Assembly: GCA_030674155.1 (NCBI GenBank)
Contig: CM060326.1
Coordinates: forward strand, 15,677,322-15,741,321
Length of the DNA stretch: 64,000 nucleotides
Source: Stramonita haemastoma
Taxonomy: Eukaryota > Mollusca > Gastropoda > Neogastropoda > Muricidae
Direction: 5' to 3'
Positions within the stretch are counted from its first letter, which is position 1. Each line of letters starts with the position of its first letter. The notes under the pieces are model-generated. The model worked only from the letters and a program-made list of their open reading frames with translations, ran no database searches and was not told where the DNA came from. This document shows, one piece after another, positions 47,746 to 61,410 of the stretch. The translations under genes and the position numbers were made by a program.

Positions 47746-48505
47746 AAAAATAAATAAAAATAAACGACTGAGGGGTAACTCGGGGGCAATATTCCCGAAG
47801 ATCCCAGATCCCTCTGTGATGAATAAAACCTTTCGCCTTCAGATTCACAGCCATCAGATCATCTGAGTTCAACACTCTAAGCACTCGGCTGTTTCACCAA
47901 CTCCCTTCTCCATTGTGCAGATAAAGAGAAGATTTAAGGACACAGAGGGATTGCCATGTCAGCAATGATCATGGCCTCTGTCACCAAGCCCTGTCTCACA
48001 GCTCTTTCACTCACGCAGCAGCAAAACCAGAAAGTATGTACCAGAACTCTTAACTCTTACTACATGCAGTTTTTAGCTTTCTTTCTCCTTGCTTCCTTCC
48101 CCCTTCCTCCCACACACCTTTCTCCTTTAGAAGAAAGAGAAGAGAATCATCAATTTGTAAGTTTTTGTTGTGATAGGTAGTAGTTGTAAGTTGATGTGAG
48201 CATACGCATTATTAAAAGAGCTGTGCTCTTAGAGAATATAGATAGCGTTTGTGCTCAGCAGCATTGGGTTGGGATCAATAGATGTGAGTTGCAACATGCG
48301 TTGCATGAGTTGTGTGGCTGGAAAGATGGGGTTCATTGGAACTTTAACAGATGGGTGTGGGCGAGAGTGAGCTGTTGACCAGAGGCATGATGGAAGAAAG
48401 TAAAGGTGTGTTTGTGGATGGATTAAAAAAAGTGAAGTGTTGCAGATGTAAGGTAGGTCTTGAGCCTATTGAAAATGACATGGTGATAAGTAAAGTTGAA
48501 TGTAG

Positions 48506-48635
<130 letters not shown>

Positions 48636-48924
48636 TGTGTTCAAGCATTGAAATCATTCTGTGACTGCATAGCTCTGTGATCCTGTTTTAACCCAGTAAA
48701 GTCTAATTCTGTATATAGAAACTTAAGAATTCTCCCTCCTTCAACTCAAAATGAAGTCCATCAAAACAGAAACTTGGAATGTAATAAAACATAATTAATT
48801 ATAAAAAAAAGACAACAGCAGTGCCCCACTTTACAGGAATTTCTTTCCCGCCATCATGTTCAGCCTTTTCTGTGTTTCTGAAAGATCTCTTGACTAAACA
48901 TAGGATGTAGCCCAGCAAGCAGCC

Positions 48925-48968
48925 TGATCTGTTATCCTTGATATAAAAGAATAAAAATAAATAAATCG
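48925..48968 (+). repeat. SINE-A tail scrap
   Basis: 'gttatccttgatataaaaga' plus (TAAA)n. Confidence 0.5.
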
Positions 48969-50224
48969 TGCTAGTGCTCCTTAGCATCCTATTCTACCCC
49001 ATATCAGGCAGGTGTAATAATGGCCTGTGTATTCTTCTGTGGGCCTAAGGAAAGTAAAAGCTTCTAGAAAGAAATAAGTATTGTCATGCCTAGCCGGAAG
49101 TCTGTATTGAGCATGCCTGAAGAACCCAACATCCATCTTATGCGTGTGACCTTTCACCTTTCATTTTTAGCTGCTGTGAAGTTCAAGACACGCCTCGCAC
49201 GCTCTCTTTTTTTTTTTTTTTCAAAACAATGTTGGGAAAAATTGTGATTATTTGTTGATACTAAAGTTTTCATCTTTGTGACAGTGAATATTCAAAGAGG
49301 TGAATGATTGACAACGTTCTGTGTGATTGTCTGCACTGAAGCAAACAGTGTCATACATTAACGCATCGTGTATTTGTGAGATAGGTGTTTTGTTCCTGTT
49401 GATATTGTTTTTTTCTGTTGTATGTTGTCCAGTGAGTGCACAGATGGCGCGAGTAAGCTTTCATGGCATCCTGTTCCGGTGTAGATATCGTCTTGGGGAG
49501 GCTTGACTTGACTTGACTTGACTTGATATTGTCAATGGTTGAGGCCTGTTAAGGGCTGTTCATTGTGAGGCATCTGTGCTGTGTACAGTCTGTAGGAAGA
49601 TGTTTTTTTTGTGTGTGATCTGTCGTTGAAGTTTTTGTACTGTGATGTAGTTTTCTTTCTTTGCTTGTTTGTTTTGAAGAATGTCAGTTTTGAATTCTGT
49701 TGTAACAGTACTTTCTGTTTAAACTATCACCTCTGATGTTGGCAAGCTTTTCCTTTCTTTCTTTCTAGTTTTTTCTGAATTTTTTTTTTTTCAAAGAATA
49801 TTGTACCTTGCTGCAGAATTGGTTAATTCCTATCTTCTAGTTTTGCTGGGACATTAATTAAGCATGGGTTATATTGCTGTCGTCTTCTGATGTTTCAAGC
49901 CCCTATACATTGTTTGAATTTTTGCTCACGACCTGTTTGACCAATGGCATGGAAAGGACTCTCGTTATGTGTGAATTGGCCATTTTATTCTGGATTGTAA
50001 AATGTGTTTGTTATCTTTGTCAGATGTGTGTGTGTCATTGAATCACTTTTCCCCCTGGAATTCGAGCTAGGGTCTCTGTGAATTATATATATATTGATAT
50101 ATAGATATATATACATTGAAAACATGTTTTCAGTGTTTGTGAGATGTTTTGTAAATCAGATCAGTTTCAAAAGTTAATAGTTGCATACGGATGTATCAGT
50201 GAACCTAGAACTGTAAGAAATGTA

Positions 50225-50230
50225 AATAAA
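50225..50230 (+). terminator. Polyadenylation signal AATAAA
   Basis: Canonical hexamer followed by a GT-rich stretch ('tgtgaacgttgtttgg') within 30 bases; candidate end of the bZIP transcript. Confidence 0.45.
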
Positions 50231-52499
50231 GCCAAGAGAATACCTGTGAACGTTGTTTGGCAGTTGTACATAACACCCCAAAAGGGGTGAAAACCCAAGC
50301 AAACAAGGCCACCCCGATTCTCTCAATGTACATAGCAGCAGAGAACTATTCTATGGCAGCAGCCAGCAACTGTATCTCCTCTCTCTCATCTTGTCAGCTG
50401 GTTTGAAGAAACTGGACAGAGAAGAAGACTCTTGAGATGATTTAGTCGCTGGCTTAACATGATCACACTCTTTGTAGGACACTTATATTCTGTCATCTTC
50501 ACAGGCTGGACACTGTTGTTGTTGTTTTTTTTGTGGGGGAGGGAGGGGGGTTGTGTTTGTTTGGGTATTTTTGGAAGGGGGGGGGAGGATGGTTTTGTTG
50601 TTTTGTTTATGTTTTTTGCTGTTTTGTTTAGTTTGTTTTGTAGCAATGTTGTCATCCAGTGCAGCTGAATGTTGGTGTGTTTGGTTGTTTTTATCGTGGT
50701 CAGTGTGACTTGGTTCGCTGTGTGTTCTCTTAAACTCAGGGTTTTCTGTTGTTTAGAGATTTGATATTACTACAGAAACACGACATTTTGTCCATGTAAT
50801 CTTTTTCTCTTTTTTTTTTATAGATTTTGAAATCAATTGAATTTCAGCATTTTAGAACACTGACAAGAATTCTTAGCATACATTTGCACTTTTGTATGCA
50901 TACACATATGCACTGACACCCCCCCCCCTCCCCAACATACACACACACACACACACACAGAGGCTATATTGACATTTCGCTGACATGCAATGGGCAGTGA
51001 TGACATGCCATCCCAGCTCTCAGTAGTGGCTGTTCTCTTGGTTCTCTGGACAACGTGTCAACATAATTGTTGTGTCTGAAACCTGATTTTATCTCCCATG
51101 TCATTGCACCGATAAGTCTTCTTTTCCAACGCCATTGATCTCCCATCTAACCTGTCAAAAATTGGCAGAGAAGACACGTTTCTTGATAAGATGCGCATGC
51201 AATTTTCAAACCACTCCCAAACCACTAGAAATTTCATTTGGGGCGCAAAAATTACACACAGACATCAATCCAGTTACAGTTTTCCGGTCAGTGTTGACTT
51301 CAGTCACCCATGTATGTAGAAGACTTGGGAAGCTGGTCTTCCTTATTCAACAACATTTGTGACTGATATTTCTTCCAATCCTATCACAGTACATTCCTCT
51401 TAGATCAGAATATCGCTGCATTTATATGACAAGGAATTAAAAAATAACAAAACAAAAAACTGATACACGCATAATCTTCTAATCTAGTGTGTACTTAGGT
51501 CTGGTAGTGATTTTCAGGTGTGATGATGAGTGAGACGGTACGTGTTACGGGTGAATTGCAGGGTGTTTAAACTGAGAAATGCTCAAAGCATTATTTTCTT
51601 TTCTTTTCTCTTTTAAGCCGTAAGTGTATTTGTAGATGAATTCAAGTGCAGGTATGTTTAGTTTGGGGGGTGTGGCAAACCTATGAGAGATTACTGAGAA
51701 AGAGGATTTAAATGAATGATTTACTGTTGAGGGTGGAGGGGGGAGGGTGGTGTTGCTAATTGTTAACATGCATTACAAAGATTGTTTCAAACTGAACGGC
51801 ATTGTTTTTGTTTTTTTTGTTTGCTTCTCGTCATATTTGGATCATGTTCTGTTGTAGGCATTATTTTATTGATGTCTTCAGTTTATATTTAGTCTTTAGT
51901 CATAATTATTTTCATATTTATTTTGTAGGTATCAAGTGACAGATTTGAATTCATACTTCATCTACAGGCATAATTGGATTTTTAAGATTTGCAGTGATGG
52001 CAGCATGAATAAGATCACTAGTAAATTTTAATTAGCAAATATGACAAAACATTTCTGACTGACACAGATTTCATCAAAATGATGTATGTCTGGCTGAAAA
52101 ATGGATTTTCCTCATAAAAAAAACAAGTCTATTGGCAAGAGCGAAGACAGGTGTGTATGATTTAAAATCCCAAACCAACACCTAATCCTCAGTTTCTTCT
52201 TTTAAATTGAGGAAAAGGTAGTGTGGAGGAAAAACACATATAATTAATTTTGTTATCCCTGAATTCCATTTAAAAAAAAAAAAAAAAGAACATTCACATT
52301 AGACTTTGTAGTTTTAGGATGTCTTGTGAAGAAATCCTGGTGACCTGGGAATTACAGGATGTCTCTAGAAGAAAACCGTGTGAATCTTGAAAAACAGTTT
52401 TCTGAAAAATAATCTAAAAAAAACATCTACATTATATACACATTGTTGCATTTTTTTTGTAGCATAGACTTCTTACTGTTATTTTTGTATGTATTATTG

Positions 52500-52665
52500 G
52501 TTTGTTGCCTTGTTGTCATGAAAAATATAAAATGAAAAACTGTTATTTTGTAAATATGAATATAAGGTATGTTACGTTGTTGTCATAAAAAAAAAAAAAG
52601 AAGAAAAAATGTGTTATTTTGTAAATATAGATTCGTTGCATTGTTGTCATGAAATTAAAAAAAAG
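52500..52665. repeat. ~68-bp imperfect tandem repeat
   Basis: Units contain 'gttgc(c/a)ttgttgtcat' and 'tgttattttgtaaatat', two full and one partial copy. Confidence 0.65.
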
Positions 52666-55299
52666 TTGAAAGTGCATGTAGTTTGGAGTTCCAAGTATGA
52701 ATGTGAATACATGAAAACAACAAAACGTTTGAGTGACTGATATTTTTGGTGATTGTAGTGTTTTGCTCTGTTGTTTTGTTTTGGCTTTCTTTCATTTGAC
52801 TTTTTTTTTTTCAATCCTCAGCTAGAGCTCTGATGTTCATGAGTGGTGAGATATAATTGCATATGTGACCTTTTGCCCACCTTTCAGGTAGCCACGTTCC
52901 CACATCAGGGAAATTATTTAAACTCGCGGCAGATTCCTCTACGAGCAAGAAATTCACACTGCATTGCCCTGGGATAAAAGCACCAACACAATGCAGCACC
53001 CACCGTTTTTCTCTATTTTTCTCCAGTTTGAGTACTTGTCTCCAAAGTACAGTGGGTTTTCCTTTTTTTTTTTTCAAAACAGAATTTTGAGAGGGACAGT
53101 TTTTTATTGGTCCTCCCCCCCCCCCCCCCCCCTCAATAAAAAAAGACCAGTCTCAGGTATGGCAACTCTCCCCTACTACCCCTCTCGAAAATAGACTGAT
53201 AACTGATCCAGCAGAAACAAACTTGCATGCATTCACATTTTTTAGTTTTACTTCCATACTCTTCTCCTTCCCATATGCAAACATATAAAAGCACACAATC
53301 CAAGATACCTGCTGGCTATGGTTGGAAAAAAGGATGAGCGTTAAAATTATTTGGAAAATCACCCCTGCACATAATAATACTCGTGCAGTCTTCTCACTTT
53401 CATCATAAGCACACATTCTTTTTGTTTTCTGTTCACTTTTATTATCAGTGATGAACTCTTAAATCTACAAAGTATGAAGGAGTATCAACTTGTATTGGCA
53501 CACTACTATCAGAGAATGTGTGTTGGAAAATGAAAGAAATCAAGACAAGTTACCAAACATTTGAAAAGACGAGTCATGGGATAATTCTATGAGACAAATC
53601 ATTTGTGGCTTATACACTTCACTGTCCTGATTCTTTATAGTTATGCTGGTCAGTTTCTTTAGGGGTAATTCTAGAGCTTTTACACATTGCTACTTGCTCT
53701 TACTATACGAACAATCTTGATTGCTCGTGAGATTAACGTGAAATAATCACAAAGCATCTCATCTGTTATCCACAACTCATTGAAAAAGGTAACTGGAAAA
53801 AAGTAATTGAACTACAAACCCCAGAGCATGATTTCAAGTCAGCAACCCAGCTACCATATCATACACATGTCGACTGATAAAAACAGACTTCCATCAACAA
53901 ATCAGTTCCTTTTTTACAGCTAAATTAACAACAACAAAATTCACAACTGTTGAATTAATTTACTAACAGTGATTTAACTTTCTTTTTTTCTTTTACATCC
54001 TTGACATAAAATATTTGATTTGTAAAACCAGAATGAGAAAATCCACCTCAGTTACATGTAGATGAAGCGAGCATGTAAAGTCAAGTGGCCAGCTTTATTT
54101 TAAGTCTGCATGATATCCTTCAAATCACAGACTCATCAATTTAACCCACCCCCTAAAAAAATCACAATCATGCACAGGTTACTATCATTAGTTTTTACGC
54201 ATCAAAGCTTTTTGGAACTGAAAAATATATCTTGACGATACAGATACAGCATGCACATGCCCAAACTTCAGGGATAGGATATGTTATTCCTTTCATTAAT
54301 TAGATCAGATTAATAACTACAAACATAGAAGATATGTGTTACATAATTATTCAAATACTACATTCGTAATAATCAAAACAACACACACACACGCACACAC
54401 ACAAAAAAATATTCTGCAAACAGCTATATTTATAGTATGAGATCGTGAGGCATTTGTTCATAGTGTGCAGAGTGACCAGAAACCAGGGTCAAACACCGTC
54501 TTCCCTGACTTGAAGCAAGAGTTGTAATGCTTATCTACAACTGCCATCTACAATTGTAACACTACTAAAATTAAGTTATCAATAAGTGTAAAATTTTAAA
54601 AAATCAGGAAACCATAAACAGCTACATGTACAAACGAATAATCAAAAGCATATCAAATGTAAAACTTGAAGAAGAGTTCAAAGAGAAAAGTAGAAAGAAA
54701 ACCCCTGATGATAGAACAAGCTGACATCTGTGTCTACATACAATCGTAGAGTGATGATAAAAAAAAAAGATATTCTGCTGAAACTGCAGTTGTAACATGT
54801 ACTTATGCCCATCCATGACACAGACTATTCTTGTCAGCAAATATCTGAACAAGTGTGACAGCTCATTTTACAATTAAAATGGTACACCAAATTTCCATCC
54901 TCTTTTTTTTTTTGTTAAATGGATTCTTTAATTTAACTTTTAAAAATAGACAACAGCAAACTTGATCTTTCCCTAATTTCATTTGCAATAATAATAACCT
55001 GGAATTGAACATTTTTGTTCACTCCATTATGCAGACAAAGAAGAAGAAAGAAAAAGACCACAGAGTCATACTAGACAAATCTAACATATAACAATGTATT
55101 ACAATAGCTGTGTGGAGAGAGGTCACACAAGAGAAGGTGATGAATGTGCTATGTACAAAATTTTGGAGAAACTCTTAAATAGGCAGGCAGATTTTCTACA
55201 TACAAAGAGCATCATATCACTGACCACAGAGAGAGAGAATGTGTGTGTGGTGCATGAGCATGCATGCACCTCAGTGAGCATGTGTGCACAATACAAACA

Positions 55300-55513
<214 letters not shown>

Positions 55514-55675
55514 TAATAATAGTATGTATGAAAGTCCCACCTGACAGTTCAGCTACAGCTTCAGACATTTACATGTATATATCACCAAACATTCTGTATG
55601 TCAGAATGAACGCACAACAAAACACACAATAATACCCCCCAAATTCCTCATGGCGCCTTTAGTTCCTTGTCAATG

Positions 55676-55751
<76 letters not shown>

Positions 55752-56002
55752 CCAGACAGCTGAACAATGACTGGGTGAGAGATAATTTTTCAACCATAAT
55801 ATATATAAACCATAGCAAATAAAACTACACACTAGTTTAATAAAGTCCTCATGGCCCATCTGAATAAGCTACCCCCCTAAAATTCCTCAGGGTATACAAA
55901 CTTCATAAAATTAAACTGATCAAATCAGAGTGCGAATGCTGAAGTGTGTTTACATAAATGCATTACTAATCTTCAGTGATCTTACCCTTCCAGTGTTTCC
56001 AT

Positions 56003-56114
56003 TTGATTTGATTTGATTTGATTTATTCTTTTATATCGAGGATAATGGAATAAGCACTCTTGTGCTTTTTTACATCCAGTCCCCGTGTGTATGCAGTTTT
56101 GTAAATGTCATCCA
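56003..56114 (-). repeat. SINE-A 3' fragment with (ATTTG)n tail
   Basis: Pentanucleotide tail, 'tatatcgaggataatggaat', hairpin 'gcactcttgtgc', 'gtccccgtgtgtatgcagtt'. Confidence 0.85.
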
Positions 56115-56190
56115 TGCTGACTATTGTCTGTTGGTATCACTGCATTCCATGATAGCCGCTGTATGCCCCTCCACAGGGCTCTGTCTGCAC

Positions 56191-56594
56191 TTTTTGGCTC
56201 AGCTTCTTGAAAATTCAGGCTGCTAATGCCACTTATTTATTTATCTATTTATCTATTCTTTTATATCAAGGATAATGGAATAAGCACTCATGTGCTTTTT
56301 TTACATCCAGTCCCCATGTGTATGCAGTTTTGTAAATCTTGTCATCTGTTGCCACCGGCACACGATAGCCTACTCTTACGAAAAGCGGAACAGGATTTAA
56401 ACTGTGCGCAAGATGTTCTGATTGCGTTTGCACACAGGGCCTCAGTTTAAAGTCTCATCCAAAAGACTTTTGGGGGAAATGGAGTCAGCACTTATGTTAA
56501 CTCCAGGGGAAAAATCCCCTCGACCGGGAATCGAACCCGGGTCATCAAACTTTTTAGCACAGCTTCTTGAAAATTCAGGCTGCTGATGCCACTT
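56191..56594 (-). repeat. SINE-A copy bracketed by 44-bp direct repeats
   Basis: SINE body 56235–56550 (tail at left; cut just before the head at 'gggtcatcaaac'). Direct repeats 56191–56234 and 56551–56594 share 41 of 44 bases, including 'cagcttcttgaaaattcagg'. Confidence 0.8.
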
Positions 56595-56734
56595 TTGGTC
56601 TTCATGTATGAAACTGGAGGTCTGCCATTCATCTTTTTGTGTATGTTATTCTATATGAGACTCTGAGTTAAAGGATGTTGCTGATTGTGTCTACATATGT
56701 TTTCAAGATCTCTGCAGATTCATGAACAGATATA

Positions 56735-56803
56735 TACATCTTGAAAAAAAGCAAATTAATGCTTATTCAATGTACCATCTGGAAATAAAATTTTGATTTG
56801 ATT
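56735..56803 (+). repeat. SINE-D 3' tail
   Basis: 'tcttgaaaaaaagcaaatta', 'atgcttattcaatgtaccat', 'ctggaaataaaattttgatt' and TTTGA repeats. Confidence 0.65.
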
Positions 56804-57824
56804 TGAAAGAAAAATCCAACAAAATAAACCTATAGCTTGAGCAAATCATACTGGCTTTAACAGCATGGGTCTGTGAATTTGCGTAAATGACCCAACATCA
56901 ATTTATTACACGGCATCAAAATAGACAGAAACAATCTGCAGACTGATCTACATTTCTGTGCATGATTAACATTGTGATCATTCACTTTAGTTTTGAACTG
57001 GGCAAAACACAATGATGCATGATATGGAAGTATCTAAAAACAAACAATCATACAATTCAGTTTTCAACCCGGGTCTCCTTCCAGGCATTCAGTCACTTCT
57101 GTCCTGTTTCTACATGGGCAACTAGGAATATCTTGTGTGTATGCGTGTGCACATTCATGAATGCAAGCATGTATATGTGTATGCATGCACATATTTAGGA
57201 CAAAGTACTTGTTCTTCTCCTATTTAAAAAAAAAAAAAGATAATAATGTGGAGCTGACTTAAATATAAACCAGTCTATAGACACAATGCAATTTTGCATG
57301 ATAACATTATGGACAATACCTATAACATGAATTCATTCAATAGCGAATAGAAAATAAAACACTTTGACATTATGTAAAAACGGTTGCATCCAATGACATA
57401 AGTCCTGACATATTGTATCACATACCTTCTCAACCTCAATTCCTTTTCCTTCACAGATGAGAAACAGACAGATGGACAGAAACAGAGACAGAGACAGTGA
57501 TAGAGCAACAGAGAGAGGGAGTTAGAGACACAGACAGAAAGCAAGAACAGATCAGTAAAAAAAACCCAAACAATAACAATAATAAACACAAATCATGGTT
57601 ATGCGAATGTTACCAGGTTAATACAAACTGAGCATTATCATCATCTGGACCGTTTCCAACACACTCTTCATCCTTACCCCCTTGTTCTCTCGCTCTCTCT
57701 CCATTAAAGAACACAGCCAGCACTGTAAGTTTTCTAGGGACTATTGCACAAAGCACAGGAGACATTTCAACTATTTCACTTGCTGTATCTACTAGGTATT
57801 ATGCTTTTCTCTTCTCTGCGCTGT

Positions 57825-57898
57825 TTAAGGTGGGACATGGGGGTCGAAACTGATGAAATTTTAAGGTGGGACATGGGGATCGAAACTGATGAAATTTT
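57825..57898. repeat. 36-bp tandem duplication
   Basis: Two copies of 'aaggtgggacatggggatcg' plus 'aaactgatgaaattt'. Confidence 0.85.
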
Positions 57899-59359
57899 GT
57901 TTACGAGCTCATGTAAAAAAATTATGCCATATATTGAAAGGGCATCACTTATAATGCACAAAAATCCACGAATTATTCAGTTTTCTGCACTGTTGCCATA
58001 GAAACAGTCCAATATGGCCACCAAAACTAAATGTTTCAAACTCTTAAACCTTTTTATCTATAACAAGTTGAAGTAACCTGTTTCTACAGATGTTTTTTAC
58101 AACCTGAATTGTTTAAATTCACACAGGGAGACCTTCATAAATGTATCCAGCAGTTTTTTTTTTTTATTAAATAAAGGATTTGGGACACTTTTTGGACCCG
58201 TGTCTTCCCTTAACTAACCACAGACATTTACAATAACATGTGTAACATTTTTGTTCTCTAAGAAAATATATCAACAAGTGGTACCTTAATTTTTAAGAAA
58301 AAATGTTTTTTATTAAAAATAAAAGCCTGGTTTTCTACACCCTTAAGGCTTTAAAAAAAATAATGCAAAGGCATGTTGGATATTGTTTACTGAACAGTGA
58401 GACATCGCATGTGTTGCCTAGCAAAAACTTTTTTTTTCTTTTTTCGATGCTTCTTTAAATGTCCTTTCTGAAATAAGATTGCACTGTGGAATGAGAGGGC
58501 TAACGTGTATTAATATTTCACCAAGTACACTAACACACCTGCATGTGTTAATGCTAATATTAGATTTCATGTAGCCCTGGGAGGGATGTTTTTTTTGTTG
58601 TTTTTTTTTAATAATAAATTCTCGAAGTCTGAAAAAAGGTTGACCACAATGAAATTATGAAAAGAAACCAAAAGTATTAAAAACATTTTCAGTTTATGTA
58701 ACATGGTAAAATAGTAACCACTAACCTATATTTCACTTAGAAGAATAAATTGTCTTTCAGTCTACTGGACAATATCAGGTTAAGTTGGGAATTCAATGGG
58801 TTGATAAACTGTGAAGCAAAAATCATCTGCACCAAAACTGTTAAATATTGGGCTTGCAATTTACTTACAACTCGAGGAAGTAAGCTACAAGTGTGACACT
58901 TACAGGTTAAAAAACTTTTCTACTTTGAATGGCAGTGTAAAGCATCAATCATCTATTTGAACTCATTCCTGAATCCTCACTAAACTGGAGTTTCTGTCAT
59001 AGAATACAATACCTTCCAGCAATACTTCTACAACTATTGGTGATTTTTTTTTCTTAAAAAGAGCAATGGTAACCTGTGTGATCATAGTGTTTCAAGAATG
59101 AAAAAAAAAAACCCAACAAGATTGTATTCCCTTGAGAAGAATTTTACACAAGAAAACCTGTATGGGATTTTGAATAGTTCTGTTATTTTGGGAGTGGGAC
59201 CTCATTTGCATTTTCATGTTGTGAGCAAGTGATCTTTAACTGTTACCGTTATTCTTCATATACGCACTTCCAGGTCCTATGAGCACCTTATCTAGCACAT
59301 AAATTCATATCACAATTTTGCCACCACTGAGAAATGGATTCATTTTCTGTTGATACTGT

Positions 59360-59460
59360 TACTTACAGCTGTAAATGGCTAAGGTCAGGGAAGGTAAAGC
59401 AGTGAGGGAGAGGAGGTGGGTGCCCCTCAATAGCTGAGGCCTCTTTGCCTTTACCTTACT
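59360..59460 (+). repeat. SINE-F internal fragment
   Basis: 'agctgtaaatggctaaggtc', 'agggaaggtaaagcagtgag' and 'ggtgggtgcccc'. Confidence 0.65.
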
Positions 59461-59853
59461 GTTACTATACATTCCTACAGTTGAGCAGCATGTCACTAGA
59501 TCTAGATACATGTCTAAAACATGAACATTCTTGAGCTGTTTACTCCGTGCTTTAGCTACATGCAGCAAAGATACTAATGCAATTTTTTTCTTCCAACAGG
59601 CCTAAGCTCCGACAAGAGCTGCTCACAAAAACCAATAATTCACATTTTGGAATTCAGAAATATTTCTCCACCAAGCCTGGTATTCAAGTACAACCATCTA
59701 CATTTTGATGTCCACTCTTTTTCACACTGACAAACTGCAGACCAAAGCTTCAAGTCCACCAACTGCACGACAAACTTCATGCATGTGTCAGATCAAGCAA
59801 GCGACTGCAATACAGAGGAGGCAGCACAATAGCAACGATGCTGTCAGTGATCT

Positions 59854-59983
59854 TCATGTGATGATGTTGCCATAGGTGCCCCCTGGCGCACGGTACAGCT
59901 TTGGAATGTACAGCATCTGGAATCGATTGAAGGCGTATTTCCTCACTCCCGTGTTCTTGTAGGTGTTTCTCGTCGCATCCACA
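59854..59983 (-). CDS. Inositol polyphosphate 4-phosphatase (INPP4 class), terminal exon
   Basis: Minus strand; acceptor AG at 59984–59985; first base completes a Ser codon from the previous exon (phase 2). Reads VDATRNTYKNTGVRKYAFNR, then FQMLYIPKLYRAPGGTYGN and stop at 59854–59856. The C-terminus 'RKYAFN-x-Q-L ... P-x-x-YR-P-x-GTYG' is characteristic of INPP4A/INPP4B. Confidence 0.9.
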
Positions 59984-60000
59984 CTGTAAACAGATCAGCA

Positions 60001-60165
60001 CAATCAGTTTGCAAGTCACACCTGATAAGTCAGCACCAAATCAGTTTGCAAGTTAACTAACAAGTCAGCACCAAATCAGTTTGCAAGTTAACTAACAAGT
60101 CAGCACCAAATCAGTTTGCAAGTTAACTAACAAGTCAGCACCAAATCAGTTTTGCAAAGTTAAAC
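60001..60165. repeat. ~38-bp minisatellite beside the INPP4 terminal exon
   Basis: Four copies of 'gtcagcaccaaatcagtttg' and 'caagttaactaaca'. Confidence 0.85.
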
Positions 60166-60330
60166 TACAAACATGATTTAAGAATCGTTACAGAAAGTAG
60201 CTTGTGACCTCCCAAGTCTTGATCTGATTTGTGAGGAATTATACCTGATTTTTAGCCGTTCTTCAGCTACAGCTCCAAGCAACCAGGATGAGATTTTGGT
60301 ATATGACCGGTTCGGGACTAAAAGGGTTAA

Positions 60331-60751
60331 AGTCCAAGCAGAGTCTCACTGAAGCAGTCGAAGGCCTGATGAAGTACATGGGCAAATCCCGGTTCGGACT
60401 AAGAGGGTTAATTAATTAACCCTTTTGCTGCTATCATATTTATCAGGCACATGTGGACGAACAGAAAGAGTGTGAATCATGATGAACAGCAATCGTCAAA
60501 TAAACCTGCTGGAGACGGTTTTTATGACAAACGCTGTTCCTCAACACAAGTAAAGAGTGTTAAAGTCCAAGTGGAGTCTCACTCACCTTGCAATCAGCGA
60601 GGTCTGTAGTGAAGCCCGCGTGGGCAAATGCCAGTTCGGATAAGAGGGTTATTTTACTTTTATTTTGTCCAAGTGGAGTCTCACTCACCTGCGCAAGCAG
60701 TCGAGGGCCTGAGTGAAGACGTGGGCAAATCCCGTTCGGACTAAGAGGGTT
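60331..60751 (-). repeat. Tandem partial copies of the INPP4 exon end and splice donor
   Basis: Three diverged ~86-bp units (about 60331–60410, 60563–60651 and 60666–60751). Each contains the last ~40 bases of exon 60810–60965, the exon/intron junction, and a piece of intron ending 'ttcggactaagagggtta'. The unit at 60666 keeps an intact CGCAG|GTGAGTGAG donor on the minus strand. Confidence 0.8.
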
Positions 60752-60809
60752 AATTTAAATATTTTATTAACATTTATTTTAATTAAAGTCCCAGTGGAGT
60801 CTCACTCAC

Positions 60810-60965
60810 CTGCGAAAGCAGTCGAGGGCCTGGGTGAAGACATGGGGAGCCAGGTCGTGGTGTCTCTGCAGGATCTGGATCATCTCCAGCGTCACCCCCA
60901 TCGACGTTGCGGTCCTTGCCGCTCTTGCAGGCCGTGATTCGGATCCCATGCAGCCGCTGACAGAT
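60810..60965 (-). CDS. INPP4-class phosphatase, catalytic exon (one frame break)
   Basis: Encodes ICQRLHGIRITACKSGKDR and then TSMGVTLEMIQILQRHHDLA and HVFTQALDCFR. CKSGKDR is the CX5R phosphatase loop (Cys codon 60927–60929, Arg codon 60909–60911); vertebrate INPP4 enzymes have CKSAKDR. The enzyme removes the 4-phosphate from phosphatidylinositol 3,4-bisphosphate and dampens PI3K signalling at membranes. One extra base near 60907, directly after the loop Arg, shifts the frame; the exon is 156 bases where the flanking phases (0 in, 2 out) call for 155. Acceptor 'gtgttcag', donor GTGAGT. Confidence 0.92.
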
Positions 60966-61019
60966 CTGAACACGGGAGAATGTGGGGGGGTTTTTGCCTT
61001 TATTTTTTGGGCCATGATG

Positions 61020-61090
61020 ATGATGATGGTGGGAGTTTTGGGGTTTTTTGTGTGTGTGTGTAGTGTAGTGTGGTGTGGTGTGTGTGGTGT

Positions 61091-61123
<33 letters not shown>

Positions 61124-61189
61124 TGTGGTGTGGTGTGGTGTGGTGTGGTGTGGTGTGGTGTGTGTGGGGTGGTGTGGTGTGTGTTGTGT

Positions 61190-61224
<35 letters not shown>

Positions 61225-61356
61225 TGCTAGCGTGTAGGTAGGTGGTAGGTAGGTGGTAGGTAGTGAGGTAGTGTGCGTGTGTAGCGTGGTGTAGTGTAGT
61301 GTAGTGTAGTGTAGTGTGTGTGTGTGTGTGTGTGTGTCGTGTGTGTGTGTGCGTTG

Positions 61357-61410
<54 letters not shown>

